Part shown: positions 26,111 to 36,200 of the stretch, piece after piece
Position numbering within the stretch: the first letter of the stretch is position 1
Layout of the letters: each line of letters opens with the position of its first letter
The notes under the pieces: model-generated
Told to the model about the DNA's origin: nothing
The model's input: only the letters and a program-made list of their open reading frames with translations
Databases searched by the model: none
Position numbers and translations under genes: made by a program
Source: Ilyobacter_A sp963675185
GTDB taxonomy: Bacteria > Fusobacteriota > Fusobacteriia > Fusobacteriales > Fusobacteriaceae
Length of the DNA: 64,000 nt
Reading direction: 5' to 3'
Assembly: GCA_963675185.2 (NCBI GenBank)
Contig: CAXXOH010000002.1
Coordinates: forward strand, 602,685-666,684

Positions 26111-26617
26111 CTAATCTTCACTCTTTATTATTTTAAACTTCTCATTAAAATATTCCTTTAAAACTGCTGCAAACTCAACTCTATTTTTCATTATTAGCGG
26201 TATTATTATCTGTTTTTTATCTTTTGTTATTATAGATATGCAGGCTTCTAATTTTTTTGAACCAGGAGGTACTATTCTGCTGAGTTCCACCTCTTCTACA
26301 TCTTCTAATCTGATATCCACATTCTTGTTTTTAAGGTGCCCCTTTTCAAAATCCACCTTCAGGTTGTAATCATACGCCATCTTTATATTATAAAATCCTA
26401 AAAATGTTACGAATGCCGCCAGAAACAAAAGTCCGTTGCTGCCGCCCTCCTCAAGGTTAAAGTATAGGTATATTTCGAATATCCCCATCAACAAAAGAGG
26501 TATCCCAGTAAGGAGCCATATGGCCTTTCTCCTGAAATTTAATCCGTAGCTATAGCTGTTCTTTAATTTTATTTTTTTGTTCTCAATCTTCTTTACCAAA
26601 TCGTCATAAAAAAACAT
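26111..26617 (-). CDS. Hypothetical membrane protein, PH-like cytoplasmic part
   Basis: A 168-residue protein with two close transmembrane helices (residues about 31-53 and 61-80, around WLLTGIPLLLMGIFEIYLYF and LLFLAAFVTFLGFY). A C-terminal soluble part of about 85 residues is predicted to be beta-rich (VDFEKGHLKNKNVDIRLEDV, then ISIITKDKKQIIIPL). The layout resembles bacterial PH-domain membrane proteins of the YcxB/YdbS sort, but the match is only by architecture. It is transcribed away from the dap operon, between that operon and glpX, with its own terminator. Function unknown. Confidence 0.55.
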   Translation of the reverse strand: MFFYDDLVKKIENKKIKLKNSYSYGLNFRRKAIWLLTGIPLLLMGIFEIYLYFNLEEGGSNGLLFLAAFVTFLGFYNIKMAYDYNLKVDFEKGHLKNKNVDIRLEDVEEVELSRIVPPGSKKLEACISIITKDKKQIIIPLIMKNRVEFAAVLKEYFNEKFKIIKSED

Positions 26618-26663
26618 AAACCCTCCCCTGTTAAAAAAGCAGACCTAAGTCTGCCCAGTATTT

Positions 26664-27677
26664 TTATTTTATTAATTCTTTAAGTTCTTCACTTTTATAG
26701 TCTAAATTGTGTACAGAGTTTATATACCTGATGGTTCTGGTTTTTCCTCTTATCAGAAGTGTCTGGGTAGACGCTATGCTCCCCCTTATCTTAATCCCCT
26801 CTAAAAGATCACCTTTTGTTATCCCTGTAGCTGAAAAAATCACCTCATCATCTTTTACAAGATCATCTAGATTAAGCTTTTTAGTTATATCTATTCCCAT
26901 CTCCTGGCATCTTATCTTTTCATAGTTCGAAATCTTGTCGTTTTCCAGAGTTATTCCCTTTACCTCACTTCTAAGTTTTAGCCTGGCATTCATGTCCCCA
27001 CCAAGTGCTTTTAGAGCTGCAGCAGATATTACTCCCTCTGGTGCTCCTCCTATACCGTATAACATGTCGATATCTGAGTCGAAGATAGCTGCAAGTACCG
27101 ATCCAGCTACGTCCCCGTCTGGAAGTGCATACACTCTAACTCCTAACGCTTGAAGATCTTTTATTATTTTTTCATGCCTAGGCTTATCCAGTATAACTAT
27201 AGATAGCTCTTCTAGAGTTTTTTCAAGTTTTTCCGCTACTCTGTTTACATTATCTATAATTGGGTCATCTAGGTTAATTGTACCTGCAGCTCCTGGCCCT
27301 ACTATAAGCTTTTCCATGTACATATCAGGCGCTTTTAAAAAAGATCCCTTGTTACCCACAGCAAGAACAGCTATGGCATTTGGCTGCCCCTGCGCCGTCA
27401 TCCTGGTCCCCTCTATAGGATCTACAGCTATGTCTACTTTAAACTCGGATTCTTTATCTCCAAGTCTTTCACCTATATAAAGCATAGGAGCTTCGTCTAT
27501 CTCTCCTTCTCCTATTACTATCTCCCCATCCATATCGATACTGTTAAGCATGCTTCTCATAGCATCTACCGCCGCTTGGTCTGCAAGGTCTTTGTTCCCT
27601 CTTCCCACCCATTTATAGGCGGCTAGGGCTGCTGCTTCGGTTACCCTGGCAAATTCAAGTGCTAATTCTCTCTTCAT
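26664..27677 (-). CDS. glpX: Fructose-1,6-bisphosphatase class II
   Basis: Hydrolyses fructose-1,6-bisphosphate in gluconeogenesis. The 337-residue GlpX-type (Li+-sensitive-fold) enzyme shows the metal and substrate motifs GEGEIDEAPML, DPIEGTRMTAQG, LPDGDVAGSV and YGIGGAPEGVISAAALKALGG. AGGAGG precedes the ATG. It is the last gene of a long minus-strand run from the pepT-like gene, directly after the ftsB-like gene. This carbon-metabolism gene in a cell-envelope operon is probably an accident of operon fusion. Confidence 0.94.
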   Translation of the reverse strand: MKRELALEFARVTEAAALAAYKWVGRGNKDLADQAAVDAMRSMLNSIDMDGEIVIGEGEIDEAPMLYIGERLGDKESEFKVDIAVDPIEGTRMTAQGQPNAIAVLAVGNKGSFLKAPDMYMEKLIVGPGAAGTINLDDPIIDNVNRVAEKLEKTLEELSIVILDKPRHEKIIKDLQALGVRVYALPDGDVAGSVLAAIFDSDIDMLYGIGGAPEGVISAAALKALGGDMNARLKLRSEVKGITLENDKISNYEKIRCQEMGIDITKKLNLDDLVKDDEVIFSATGITKGDLLEGIKIRGSIASTQTLLIRGKTRTIRYINSVHNLDYKSEELKELIK

Positions 27678-27690
27678 TAATTCCTCCTAA

Positions 27691-27966
27691 TTAATTGACT
27701 AATCTATATATTTTTTCATCCTCTTTAACCATATTAAGTCTCTCACGGGAGAGTGTCTCCACGTAAAATTCGTCACTTAATCTCTCGATCTCTTTCTTTG
27801 TATCGGTAAGTTTTTTCTCCATATTTCTATTTTTGAGTAAGAGTTCCTCTTTTTCCTGTTGTAAAACCTTTATCTTCTTGTGGTTGTCATATATGTTTGG
27901 CAGCACATTGTACAAAAAAATACCAAGGACTGCAAAAAGGAATATATTCAACTTATTCTTATACAA
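27691..27966 (-). CDS. ftsB: FtsB/DivIC-type septum formation protein
   Basis: A small bitopic division protein of about 91 residues. A short cytoplasmic start (MYKNKLN) is followed by one transmembrane helix (IFLFAVLGIFLYNVLPNIY), then a charged coiled coil (KKIKVLQQEKEELLLKNRN onward) and a short C-terminal part. In the FtsB/DivIC family this forms a complex with FtsL and the FtsQ/DivIB protein at the septum. A TTG at 27966, overlapping the popT stop as TTGTATAA and preceded by GGGG at 8 bases, is the best start. A TTG at 27987 would overlap more and lacks a binding site. Confidence 0.75.
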   Translation of the reverse strand: MYKNKLNIFLFAVLGIFLYNVLPNIYDNHKKIKVLQQEKEELLLKNRNMEKKLTDTKKEIERLSDEFYVETLSRERLNMVKEDEKIYRLVN

Positions 27967-28798
27967 CCTTCCTACCCCTTTTTTCAATTTTGAACATTAA
28001 AATAACCAGAGTAGCCCCAAGACAAAAGCTTACAGCGTTAACGCTCAAATCAAAGGCAGCTAAACTGAGGCCAGGCCATATCTCTACAACAGAAGCCGCT
28101 ATAAGGCCAACTATAAAGTAGATTGTGATCGCCCTGTGGCTTTTTAAAAGGTAGTCCACCACCCTTGAAAATATTAGTATTCCCAGCACTGCTCCTACAC
28201 CAACTATTCCTATTCCAAATATATTTCTGCTGTTTATGAATCCAAGTACATTATAGTACTCTCCTAAAATCATAAGAAGCATAGACCCTGATATACCTGG
28301 GACTATCATGGCAGCAGATGCCAACGCCCCGCAAAATAAAAGTTTCACGGAGTAAGCAGGCGTAAGTTTGGCTACCGCTGTTCCCATGCCAGATGCATCT
28401 GCACCGTGGAGCAAGGAGATAGTTATTATCAGTAAAAATCCAAAAAGAAAAAATATAAAGTTCCACTTTTTAGCGTTTATTCTTTCCTCCCCTTTTAATA
28501 TACCAGGGATGGAAGCCAGTATAAGCCCCATAAAAAAGAAATTTGTCGCCTGAAAATAGTTAGTGTAGAGATACTCTATTGTTTTTGCAAACAATAGTAT
28601 GCCCACAATCACGCCTGTAAAAATCTTTGACAGGAAAAAAGCGTATTTAAGTTTCTGCCTGTTGTCCACCACAAAGAACCTTCCTATGGCTTCCATTAAA
28701 TTTTCATATATTCCCATAATAAGTGCCAATGTCCCACCAGAAACCCCCGGTATTACATTGGCAACCCCTATAACTAAACCTTGTATTATATTTAGCAT
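27959..28798 (-). CDS. popT: DUF368 polyprenyl-phosphate transporter
   Basis: A 279-residue inner-membrane protein with about eight hydrophobic segments. It carries the DUF368 signature twice: NVIPGVSGGTLALIMGIYE near the N-terminus and MIVPGISGSMLLMILGEYY in the middle, an inverted-repeat pair. Recent work assigns this family to recycling undecaprenyl phosphate across the membrane for peptidoglycan and other envelope polymers (PopT). AAGGGG favours the ATG at 28798 over an upstream GTG at 28816. It lies between nrdR and the ftsB-like gene in the envelope operon, which suits that role. Confidence 0.82.
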   Translation of the reverse strand: MLNIIQGLVIGVANVIPGVSGGTLALIMGIYENLMEAIGRFFVVDNRQKLKYAFFLSKIFTGVIVGILLFAKTIEYLYTNYFQATNFFFMGLILASIPGILKGEERINAKKWNFIFFLFGFLLIITISLLHGADASGMGTAVAKLTPAYSVKLLFCGALASAAMIVPGISGSMLLMILGEYYNVLGFINSRNIFGIGIVGVGAVLGILIFSRVVDYLLKSHRAITIYFIVGLIAASVVEIWPGLSLAAFDLSVNAVSFCLGATLVILMFKIEKRGRKVV

Positions 28799-28812
28799 AA
28801 CTATCCCCTTTT

Positions 28813-29268
28813 TCACTCGCCTTTTTGCATCTCTTCTATCTCTTTTATGAAAGATTTCACATCGTCAAACTCCTTATATACAGATGCAAACCTGACATAT
28901 GCGACTTCATCCAAGTCTTTTAACTTTTTCATTATCAACTCTCCAAGTTCCCCTGTACTTATCTCATTTCTCAAGGAATTTTGGATATTTTTTTCAATAT
29001 CTAGAACCAGTGTTTCAAGCTCTTCCATGCTTATATTTCTCTTTACTGTAGCCCTCACTAGTCCCCTCAATATCTTTTCTTTATTGAACTTTTCTCTGCT
29101 GTTGTCTTTTTTTACAACATAAAATGGAATTGGCTCTATCTTTTCATAAGTGGTAAACCTCTTGCCACATTCAGGACACTCTCGCCTTCTTTTTATAGAG
29201 TGCCCTTCCGAATATGCCCTGCTATCTACTACCCTCGTATTCTGACAATTGCAAAATGGACAATTCAT
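28813..29268 (-). CDS. nrdR: Transcriptional repressor NrdR
   Basis: Represses ribonucleotide reductase genes when dATP is high. The 151-residue protein has the N-terminal zinc ribbon (CPFC...CPEC, with SRAYSEGHSIKRRRECPECGKRFTTYE as the fixed core) and an ATP-cone domain from about residue 48 (VVKKDNSREKFNKEKILRGL). Length and domain order are standard. GGTGG precedes the ATG. No nrd gene or NrdR box is visible in this window, so its targets are elsewhere. Confidence 0.95.
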   Translation of the reverse strand: MNCPFCNCQNTRVVDSRAYSEGHSIKRRRECPECGKRFTTYEKIEPIPFYVVKKDNSREKFNKEKILRGLVRATVKRNISMEELETLVLDIEKNIQNSLRNEISTGELGELIMKKLKDLDEVAYVRFASVYKEFDDVKSFIKEIEEMQKGE

Positions 29269-29280
29269 CTTACCACCTGA

Positions 29281-29745
29281 TTACTGCTCTTCTTCATTAA
29301 TTATCTGAACTACCTCTACCTTATTCTTTGCAGTTAATAGCTTATTTCTAAAGTTCTCATTTCTGATAAGTCTAGAAATCCTAGCTAAAATCTTTAAATA
29401 AGTTTTACTGTCTTTTAAAGGAGATGCAAATATGAAGAAAATATTTACGTCCTCGTCGTCTAGGGCGTCAAAAGCTACCCCGTCCCTGCTGATACCAAAT
29501 GCAATAGTCAAATTTTCCGCATACTCTGTTTTTGCATGCGGTATGGCAACTCCCTTTCCAATACCTGTACTGCCTAGCTTCTCTCTCTCAACCAGAGCAT
29601 CATAACACTTTTTCTCGTCATTTATGTTCTCTGATCTACCTAGAATTTCCGAAAGCTCCCTCAATGCCTCATCCTTACTGTTAGCTTTTAAATCTAAACA
29701 TATTAAGTCATCGGACATAAAATCTGTAATTTTAACGATGTTCAT
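29281..29745 (-). CDS. ptsN: PTS EIIA domain protein, PtsN-like
   Basis: A single-domain 154-residue EIIA of the fructose/nitrogen type, with the phosphorylated histidine H70 in GVAIPHAKT and the family segment GISRDGVAFDALDDEDV. It lacks linked EIIB or EIIC domains, which fits a regulatory phosphocarrier more than a transporter subunit. Its ATG overlaps the recO stop by one base, so the genes are coupled. No phosphodonor partner is in the window. Confidence 0.82.
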   Translation of the reverse strand: MNIVKITDFMSDDLICLDLKANSKDEALRELSEILGRSENINDEKKCYDALVEREKLGSTGIGKGVAIPHAKTEYAENLTIAFGISRDGVAFDALDDEDVNIFFIFASPLKDSKTYLKILARISRLIRNENFRNKLLTAKNKVEVVQIINEEEQ

Positions 29746-30449
29746 TAAAAGCCCTCCCTTACTATCCGCTTATAATTTATGTGTATATTTAAATGGTAAT
29801 TTAAATAGCCCTGTAATAACAATACAACATCTTCTATTTCCTGCTTTTCGAACCCCAATTCCCGCAATTCCTCTATTCTTCCGCGGCCCAGGTTTTCTAA
29901 AAATTTCTGCTGCCTACTATTTATGTGCACCTTTTCAATTGTTTCACCGGATATCTTTGACGAATCTATGCTAAAGTAGTCGCCTTCCCCAATTCTAAAC
30001 TCTATTCCCTCCTCTTTTATAAGCCGGAATAAAAAATAGGCCATGAGCAAGGTCAGCTCCTGTTCACTTTCTTCTTTTTCTATATATTCAAAACAGTTAA
30101 GCACAAGCCTGTAGAGTTTTTCACGTTTCTCATGCTCCACCAGTACGTTGTTTAGTATACTAAGCATGTAGATAGATATCCTAGTTTTAAATGAATCTCC
30201 CTTTATCCCTAAAAAAGGGTTTTGAAGCTCCAGGGAGCTCAACACAAGCATATCAGATTTTTTGTACATTGTAAATTTGGACATACTTATCAGCTCGGCC
30301 CCATTTCGGTCCCTCCGCTTGGACTTGCGTATCCCCTTTACAGGCAGCACCACCAGTCCATACCTCTCGGTAAATATATTAAGCAGCCTATCCGCTTCGT
30401 TGTAGTCATTTTTCTTTATGACTATACCATCTGAGTTTAAAAATTTCAT
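29745..30449 (-). CDS. recO: DNA repair protein RecO
   Basis: A 234-residue RecO, the mediator that loads RecA on SSB-coated DNA. The N-terminal OB fold is seen in SDGIVIKKNDYNEADRLLNIFTE and GLVVLPVKGIRKSK, and a helical C-terminal domain follows. The four-cysteine zinc site found in several RecO proteins is absent here; only one cysteine is present (VLNCFEYIE). The ATG overlaps the lolA-like stop by 4 bases. Confidence 0.88.
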   Translation of the reverse strand: MKFLNSDGIVIKKNDYNEADRLLNIFTERYGLVVLPVKGIRKSKRRDRNGAELISMSKFTMYKKSDMLVLSSLELQNPFLGIKGDSFKTRISIYMLSILNNVLVEHEKREKLYRLVLNCFEYIEKEESEQELTLLMAYFLFRLIKEEGIEFRIGEGDYFSIDSSKISGETIEKVHINSRQQKFLENLGRGRIEELRELGFEKQEIEDVVLLLQGYLNYHLNIHINYKRIVREGF

Positions 30450-31000
30450 CTTTTTTCTAACCGAAACTGCTTTTCGTCTAAGGGCATATCAAGTTTTACA
30501 TCACTAAATTTCAGTTCCGAGACGAGTATCCCATCTTCATATATTTTTGCGTATTTCGGGAAGCTGTATTCCCCGACTTTGTAGTGGTTTTCGAAAATTA
30601 TTTCAACGCCGGTTTCATATTTCAAACTGCGTATCTTGTTGTCTTCCTTTAGTATAGTCAAATTTTTCGGTTTTTTCAAATCTTTTATAACCTTTATTAT
30701 GAAATTTTCGTCTTCATCTATTTTTTGTGATATAGTCTGCTCTAGCAACGGGTAGTATATAAACTTTTCATTGCCACTGTACACATATATCTCACCCTTA
30801 TTTATCTCTGGGCTTATGATCTCTTTATATATTCTGTCTGGCAAGATAGATTTTATCTGATACTTTTTCTCTATTTTCCTGTTGTTATAATAGCTAGTCT
30901 CATCCACCACACAACTTATAGTTTTTATCTCATCTAAATTTTTAGCGTAGACAGAAGAAATCAATATAAAAAATATAAGCTGCACCAATTTGATTTTCAT
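30446..31000 (-). CDS. LolA-like outer membrane lipoprotein carrier
   Basis: A 184-residue exported protein: signal peptide MKIKLVQLIFFILISSVYA, cleavage after VYA, then a beta-rich domain (YQIKSILPDRIYKEIISPE, GEIYVYSGNEKFIYYP, VGEYSFPKYAKIY) of the LolA/LolB type. In diderms LolA ferries lipoproteins through the periplasm to the outer membrane. Similarity is at fold and pattern level, so assignment to LolA proper is not certain. The ATG at 31000 follows GGGTGG. It lies between mreC and recO, overlapping recO by 4 bases. Confidence 0.7.
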   Translation of the reverse strand: MKIKLVQLIFFILISSVYAKNLDEIKTISCVVDETSYYNNRKIEKKYQIKSILPDRIYKEIISPEINKGEIYVYSGNEKFIYYPLLEQTISQKIDEDENFIIKVIKDLKKPKNLTILKEDNKIRSLKYETGVEIIFENHYKVGEYSFPKYAKIYEDGILVSELKFSDVKLDMPLDEKQFRLEKR

Positions 31001-31015
31001 AATAACCACCCATCA

Positions 31016-31819
31016 TCATTTAAGAATTATAACCTCATTTATATCAAAAATATTGTACGGGAGTTCCAGCACAACTTTTTTAAAAAGCCGATTTTTGTCC
31101 TCTACTACCTCTTTTATTTTACCCACGTATATCCCTTTAGGATAGATATCGCTAAGACCTGAGGTATAAACCTCATCCCCTTCTTTGGTATCAGAGTCCA
31201 CTGTTATGTACTCTAGCTCCAGCTGCTTTGAATTTACCCCCTTCAATATGGAAAGATTTTTATTGTTTTGGTCCAAAACGCTGGTATATATGTCGGTTTT
31301 GGTTACGAGCTCAACCAGAGAACTATCACTGTATACTTCTTTGACTCTTCCCAGGAGGTTTTCGTTATTTAAAACCACCATATTTTTCTTTATACCCTGC
31401 TTGGAGCCTTTATCTATGTACATCTCACTGTACACGCTGAATCCATCCCTGAAAGAGATGTTGGCCACCATAAAGTCAAGCCTCTTCTCTTGTTTCATCT
31501 CCAGAAGTGCCCTAAGTCTGTCATTTTCAGTCTCGACATGCTTAAACCTGGCAAGCAGCTGCCTATTTTTGGCAAGCTGAAACTTCAACTTCTTGTTTTC
31601 CTTTACCATCTTGTTGTAGTTGGCTATACTTTGAAGCGAACTCTTTATACTATTACTTGCTTGGTATATCTTGGTCTTTATAGGGAGCACAAGCATCCCC
31701 ATGCCTTCAATGAATTTATCGATCGGCGTCCGCAACACCAATATAACCATGAATACAGCTAAAATGAAATATATTATTTTAACCCTGTTTTTAGAACTAC
31801 CTATTTTCTTAGAAAACAT
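31016..31819 (-). CDS. mreC: Rod shape-determining protein MreC
   Basis: A 267-residue bitopic protein of the elongasome: a short cytoplasmic start, one transmembrane helix (VKIIYFILAVFMVILVL), a coiled coil (residues about 65-110, MVKENKKLKFQLAKN and later), and the periplasmic beta-barrel domain from ANISFRDGFSVYSEMYIDKG to the end. It scaffolds PBP2/RodA for side-wall synthesis. Its ATG overlaps the pepT-like stop by one base (TAATG). mreB and mreD are not adjacent. Confidence 0.92.
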   Translation of the reverse strand: MFSKKIGSSKNRVKIIYFILAVFMVILVLRTPIDKFIEGMGMLVLPIKTKIYQASNSIKSSLQSIANYNKMVKENKKLKFQLAKNRQLLARFKHVETENDRLRALLEMKQEKRLDFMVANISFRDGFSVYSEMYIDKGSKQGIKKNMVVLNNENLLGRVKEVYSDSSLVELVTKTDIYTSVLDQNNKNLSILKGVNSKQLELEYITVDSDTKEGDEVYTSGLSDIYPKGIYVGKIKEVVEDKNRLFKKVVLELPYNIFDINEVIILK

Positions 31820-32925
31820 TACAACTCCCTAACAATTCCCAATAAAAGCCTAGTACAGTTTATGATATCTTCTATCTCAACATATTCCTCTTTGGTATGG
31901 ACCTTACTCATCCCTATACCCAAGTTTATACATGGAAATTTTTTCCCGTATATGTTTGCATCACTGCCGCCCCCGCAGGATTCCGGCAGGTAAGTCAGTC
32001 CTATGTTTTTGCACGCCTTGATGAATACACCCATAATCTTAGAATTTAAATCTATATCAAAGCCGTCGTAAGACCTCTCCAGCTTTTTAGTAAACTTTGC
32101 CTCGAACTTTTTGGCAGTTTCTTCAAATATTCTTATAGTATCTGCCAAAAGAGATTCCAACTTTTCCTCTTTAAAGCTTCTGGCTTCATAAGCCATAAAG
32201 ACTGAAGGCATTACCATGTTTACAACGGAGCCACCCTTCACTATACCTATATTGCAGGTAGTGTCTTCATCTACCCTGCCAATTTTCAACTGGCTTATGG
32301 CATGGGCAGCCACATACAGAGCATTAATTCCATTTTCCGGTTCTATACCGGCATGCGCAGCCCTTCCTACAATTTCCAGCTTACCCTTGGCTGCATACGG
32401 TGCCTTCACCACTACAGTCCCCGGCTTGCCGTCGGCATCTAGGACCACACCATAGTCTATTTCCCCAAGCCTATCCAGGTCGAGAGCTTTTGCACCTAAG
32501 AGTCCTATCTCCTCGGCTATACTGAAAACCACTACTATCTCAGGGTGCTCTATGCAATTTTCTATTATTATGCTTAACATCTCCAAAATAGCTGCTATCC
32601 CTATTTTATCGTCTCCACCCAAAACCGTTCTGCCGTCGCTTTTCACGATTCCATTTTCAACAATCGGGTTTACACCCTTGCATGGCATGACGGTGTCCAT
32701 ATGGGCACTAAAAAGAACCCTTTTCTTCCCCGGGGCTCTTAGTATACCTATTATATTTCCCGAACTACCCTTGTATTTGTTTCCTGCATCGTCTTCGTAG
32801 ACTTCAAGTCCCATATCTGTCAGAACAGCTTTGAGGTAGTTTGCCATATCCCTTTCATCTAAAGAAGGAGAGGGTATCCTTACCATATCCATAAACTTTT
32901 CAAGTAATCTATCCCTGTTTACCAT
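31819..32925 (-). CDS. PepT-like M20 family metallopeptidase
   Basis: A 368-residue co-catalytic zinc peptidase resembling tripeptide aminopeptidase PepT. It shows FSAHMDTV (metal His and Asp), GGDDKIGIAA (bridging Asp), FSIAEEIGLLGA (catalytic Glu), the lid-domain GRAAHAGIEPENGINAL and CGGGSDANIYG. The family cleaves N-terminal residues from short peptides; exact substrate is unknown. It is the first gene of the envelope operon and has a near-consensus promoter. Confidence 0.82.
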   Translation of the reverse strand: MVNRDRLLEKFMDMVRIPSPSLDERDMANYLKAVLTDMGLEVYEDDAGNKYKGSSGNIIGILRAPGKKRVLFSAHMDTVMPCKGVNPIVENGIVKSDGRTVLGGDDKIGIAAILEMLSIIIENCIEHPEIVVVFSIAEEIGLLGAKALDLDRLGEIDYGVVLDADGKPGTVVVKAPYAAKGKLEIVGRAAHAGIEPENGINALYVAAHAISQLKIGRVDEDTTCNIGIVKGGSVVNMVMPSVFMAYEARSFKEEKLESLLADTIRIFEETAKKFEAKFTKKLERSYDGFDIDLNSKIMGVFIKACKNIGLTYLPESCGGGSDANIYGKKFPCINLGIGMSKVHTKEEYVEIEDIINCTRLLLGIVREL

Positions 32926-32961
32926 ATTCTCACCCTTCTAGAAAGTTTTAAACTATAGAGT

Positions 32962-32990
32962 ATTATATAATATCCATATTTATTTGTAAA
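32962..32990 (-). promoter_or_regulatory. Promoter of the pepT-mreC-lolA-recO-ptsN-nrdR-popT-ftsB-glpX run
   Basis: On the minus strand TTTACA (32985-32990), a 17-bp spacer and TATAAT (32962-32967). Confidence 0.8.
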
Positions 32991-33270
32991 GAAAAAATAC
33001 GGATTTCAAAGATTTACGCCTAAAATGTTAACATTCGTTTAACTTCCTGAGGAAAATTAATTTTTTTTTATCTTTTTATGCATAAAGTGTATGGTTTTCA
33101 TTAGACACAACCCGGTTTGAAATGGTATAATAATGTCATTGTATGTCGCTTTTAAAACCGACATAAATTGTATTTGAAATTTAATTTTTATAAAACCTGC
33201 TTCAAGCTTAATGTTGGGATTTTTGTTTGTTTTATGACTTCGTACTTCGTCTGAAAAGGAGTTGAATTTT
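32991..33270 (+). promoter_or_regulatory. Upstream region and probable promoter of surface-protein gene 1
   Basis: TAGACA (33102-33107), an 18-bp spacer and TATAAT (33126-33131) would start a leader of about 130 bases. The leader is AT-rich, with no hairpin I would call. AAAGGAG (33255-33261) precedes the ATG at 33271. Nothing else is recognised in this gap. Confidence 0.5.
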
Positions 33271-36200
33271 ATGAGTTTTCTGAAAAAAGTGAAAACCAAT
33301 GTTGCCCTTTTTTTTATATTTTTATCCATATTTTTGTTAACGAATACTCTAACACTATCCTCAAATGAAGTCAACCTGGACTTCGACATAATAATCCCAA
33401 TAGATCCACAGTATGATGAAAACACCCTGAAAAAATTGGGCAAAGAATTCTTAGACGATATTTTTACAGATACAACTCACACAACCCTAAAGACTCCCAC
33501 TTCCGTCTTAGCCATCTTAGACGATGGGAATCAAAAATACCCGGAGTCTTCCAACGAATACATGGCATACGAAGAAATCTACGACACCTATATTTCAGAT
33601 GGAGTTATGCTTGTAGACAGCGACGGATACTACTACCCCACCCTTACCCTGTTTATAGGTGGAGGGGATTCAGATGACATAATAACACTCTCTTTGACAC
33701 TTACAGAATATTACCTGATTGAGTCAAGCGGCACCGTGTCCCAAACTGGCGTGGGGACCCCCTACGCCAGAATATACAGCGCCATAGTGGATGCAAATAA
33801 CTTTAGCGGAAAAAACATAAAATATGAGATATCCTACCGTTCTTATGACACGGTTATGGATGATAGCGGTGTGACGCATGATGTATACCATGTAGTTACC
33901 TCCGCCGACGGATACAATTCTTGGCTGAGGTTTGAGGATGTTATAATAGCCGACCCAACTATACAGACATCGGATTATACAGCTATAGTAAACGCCCTGT
34001 CCAGGGTTTACCACACCGATGCCCCTTTTTACGATAACTCACTAAAAAAGTATATATGGCCTTACTACCAGGAAATAGACAAACTGAGCCTCATACCTAT
34101 TACACCTGAAGATGACAATGATTATTTTACAGTAACGAAAAAAAGTACGGGTGCAGAAGTAACAAATTTTTCTCTGGTAAACGATACTGAAAATTTTAAT
34201 GTGCTTGTAGAAGGTGTCCTACTTGAACCCAATGCCGTTTACTTCGATTTTGTAAACTCTACGCTGTCTGTAGAGCCGTATGAGCTGGACAGTGTACAGG
34301 CAGAAATTTACATCTCCGACGGTTCCAGTGATTCCTACTCCGGTACACCTATAATGTATGCAGCAAATTTATCACTTACAGGGATACTGCATCATTTCTC
34401 TTTTTACACCGATTACGAGATGCTGCTAGACGAGATGACTGCAAATAATTCCGACAGCTTCGATGTCGTCCTTACAGGTAAATCCAAAAGGCTAGGCGAC
34501 GACGGAAACCAAATAAGTGTAACCGTGATCTTAGACGATATCAAGCTCCCGAGAGTTACGCTAAACAGCATAAAAGTCACAAATGAAACCACAAAAAATC
34601 TATGGAATTCCATGGGACTGGATTCCACTGCATATTCCACGGCCGACTTTACCGCCACTGCTGGTGATGTATCATTAGTAAGAGATGATAACGGAAAAGA
34701 CGGAAACTACGCAAAACTAGGGGACAGCATATCAATATATCTGGACTATGATGCAGTATACGACAGCAGGAAGCATTCATTCGACAGCGGTATATGCCTG
34801 CTTTACGGGAGCAAGGTTGCGAACCTCACCTCCACGGGACAAACTTACACCACAACTCTAAGTAGTACATTTTCAGGAAATGGGATCGCTTACCTGGTGC
34901 TGAAAAACGCCACAGATGTATCGTCCATACTGGGTTACGAAAAAAACAGGACAGAAATATTGTACATAGACAATACCGAGGCAACAGATGAGGTCATGTC
35001 CCTTTCGTCTACTAACCGATACATAAAAGACGACAGCAAACTCCTATACTCGAGCAATGAAGATGCAGGGTTTGACCCAAACTCCACAACGCGGAGCACA
35101 ACAAAAATAAACAGCGGCCTCAGCGGGACTAGGGCCTACTTAAACATATTCGCTTACGACAGCACCAAGTCCGATGCCGAGATGGCAGGATTAACTGGGC
35201 TAGAACCACATACATCACTCCAGTACAACAGCCAGTACTACAGGGTTGTAGATGAAAGCAGCAAATTTTCGGAATCTATAACCCTGGACGGGCACAACAA
35301 TGACGGAGAATACACAGTAAGAAAACTCATAGCCATAGACAAGGCAGGGAATATATCCACTGTGAACAAAAACATTGTGTCTGCTATCCTGGATGAACTC
35401 TGCTCGTCACCTCTTACAGATAGCATCTATGACTACCATGTAGATACGATAGCCCCTACTATAAACTATGTAGCCATGGAAAAGACCGCTGATGCAAACG
35501 GGCTACCCCTTAGCGGGATGCTTCCCTTTAAAGGCGGTGATACATTGAACTTGTCAGTAAGCTTCGAGGAGTACAGCCCTTACAGCTACTCTGTATCGCA
35601 ATTAGCCCCTTCTCTGGGTTCCGGTTTTCCAAAAACCGAAACCGGCATCACGGGCAGCACTGTCACAGTTGGGTTTACAGTAGGAAATTATAACGCCAGC
35701 GATGATACAGGATCTGGCCACAGCTTCGGAAATATCACAGTATCCGACAAAGCGGGGAATACCACAACATCAGACATCACCGGCGAGCTTTACAACACAC
35801 CTCCTGACAGCGTCTATCCGGAAACCTACGAGTCTCTTGTAGGCTGGGGGAACAGCGGCATAAACGGAATCGAAGATCTCAACATAGACGGCACCTACTG
35901 GTTTTCTAAGGGGTCGTCCATATCAGGGGAGAATAAACCTGTCTTCCTCTTGAAATTTACAGGGGACATCTCAAAAGTCGCCTATGCGGATATAACAGTC
36001 AACGGAACAAACAACTTCAAGGCATACAACCCAAGCACATCAATGGTGAATATAGCCGCAGTGGATACTGACATCTACCTGCAGCCAAATTCTGTAAATA
36101 CCGTTTTAATAACCCCTTACACTACTTCTGGTAAAGAGGGCAGCACTTTGTCAAAAAATATAGTAATAGACAACAGTATAAATTCTAGCAGCACCGACAA

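Noticed and set aside
33262..33270. TTG start at 33262 for surface-protein gene 1
   Set aside because: It touches the AAAGGAG site with no spacing; the ATG at 33271 is correctly spaced.
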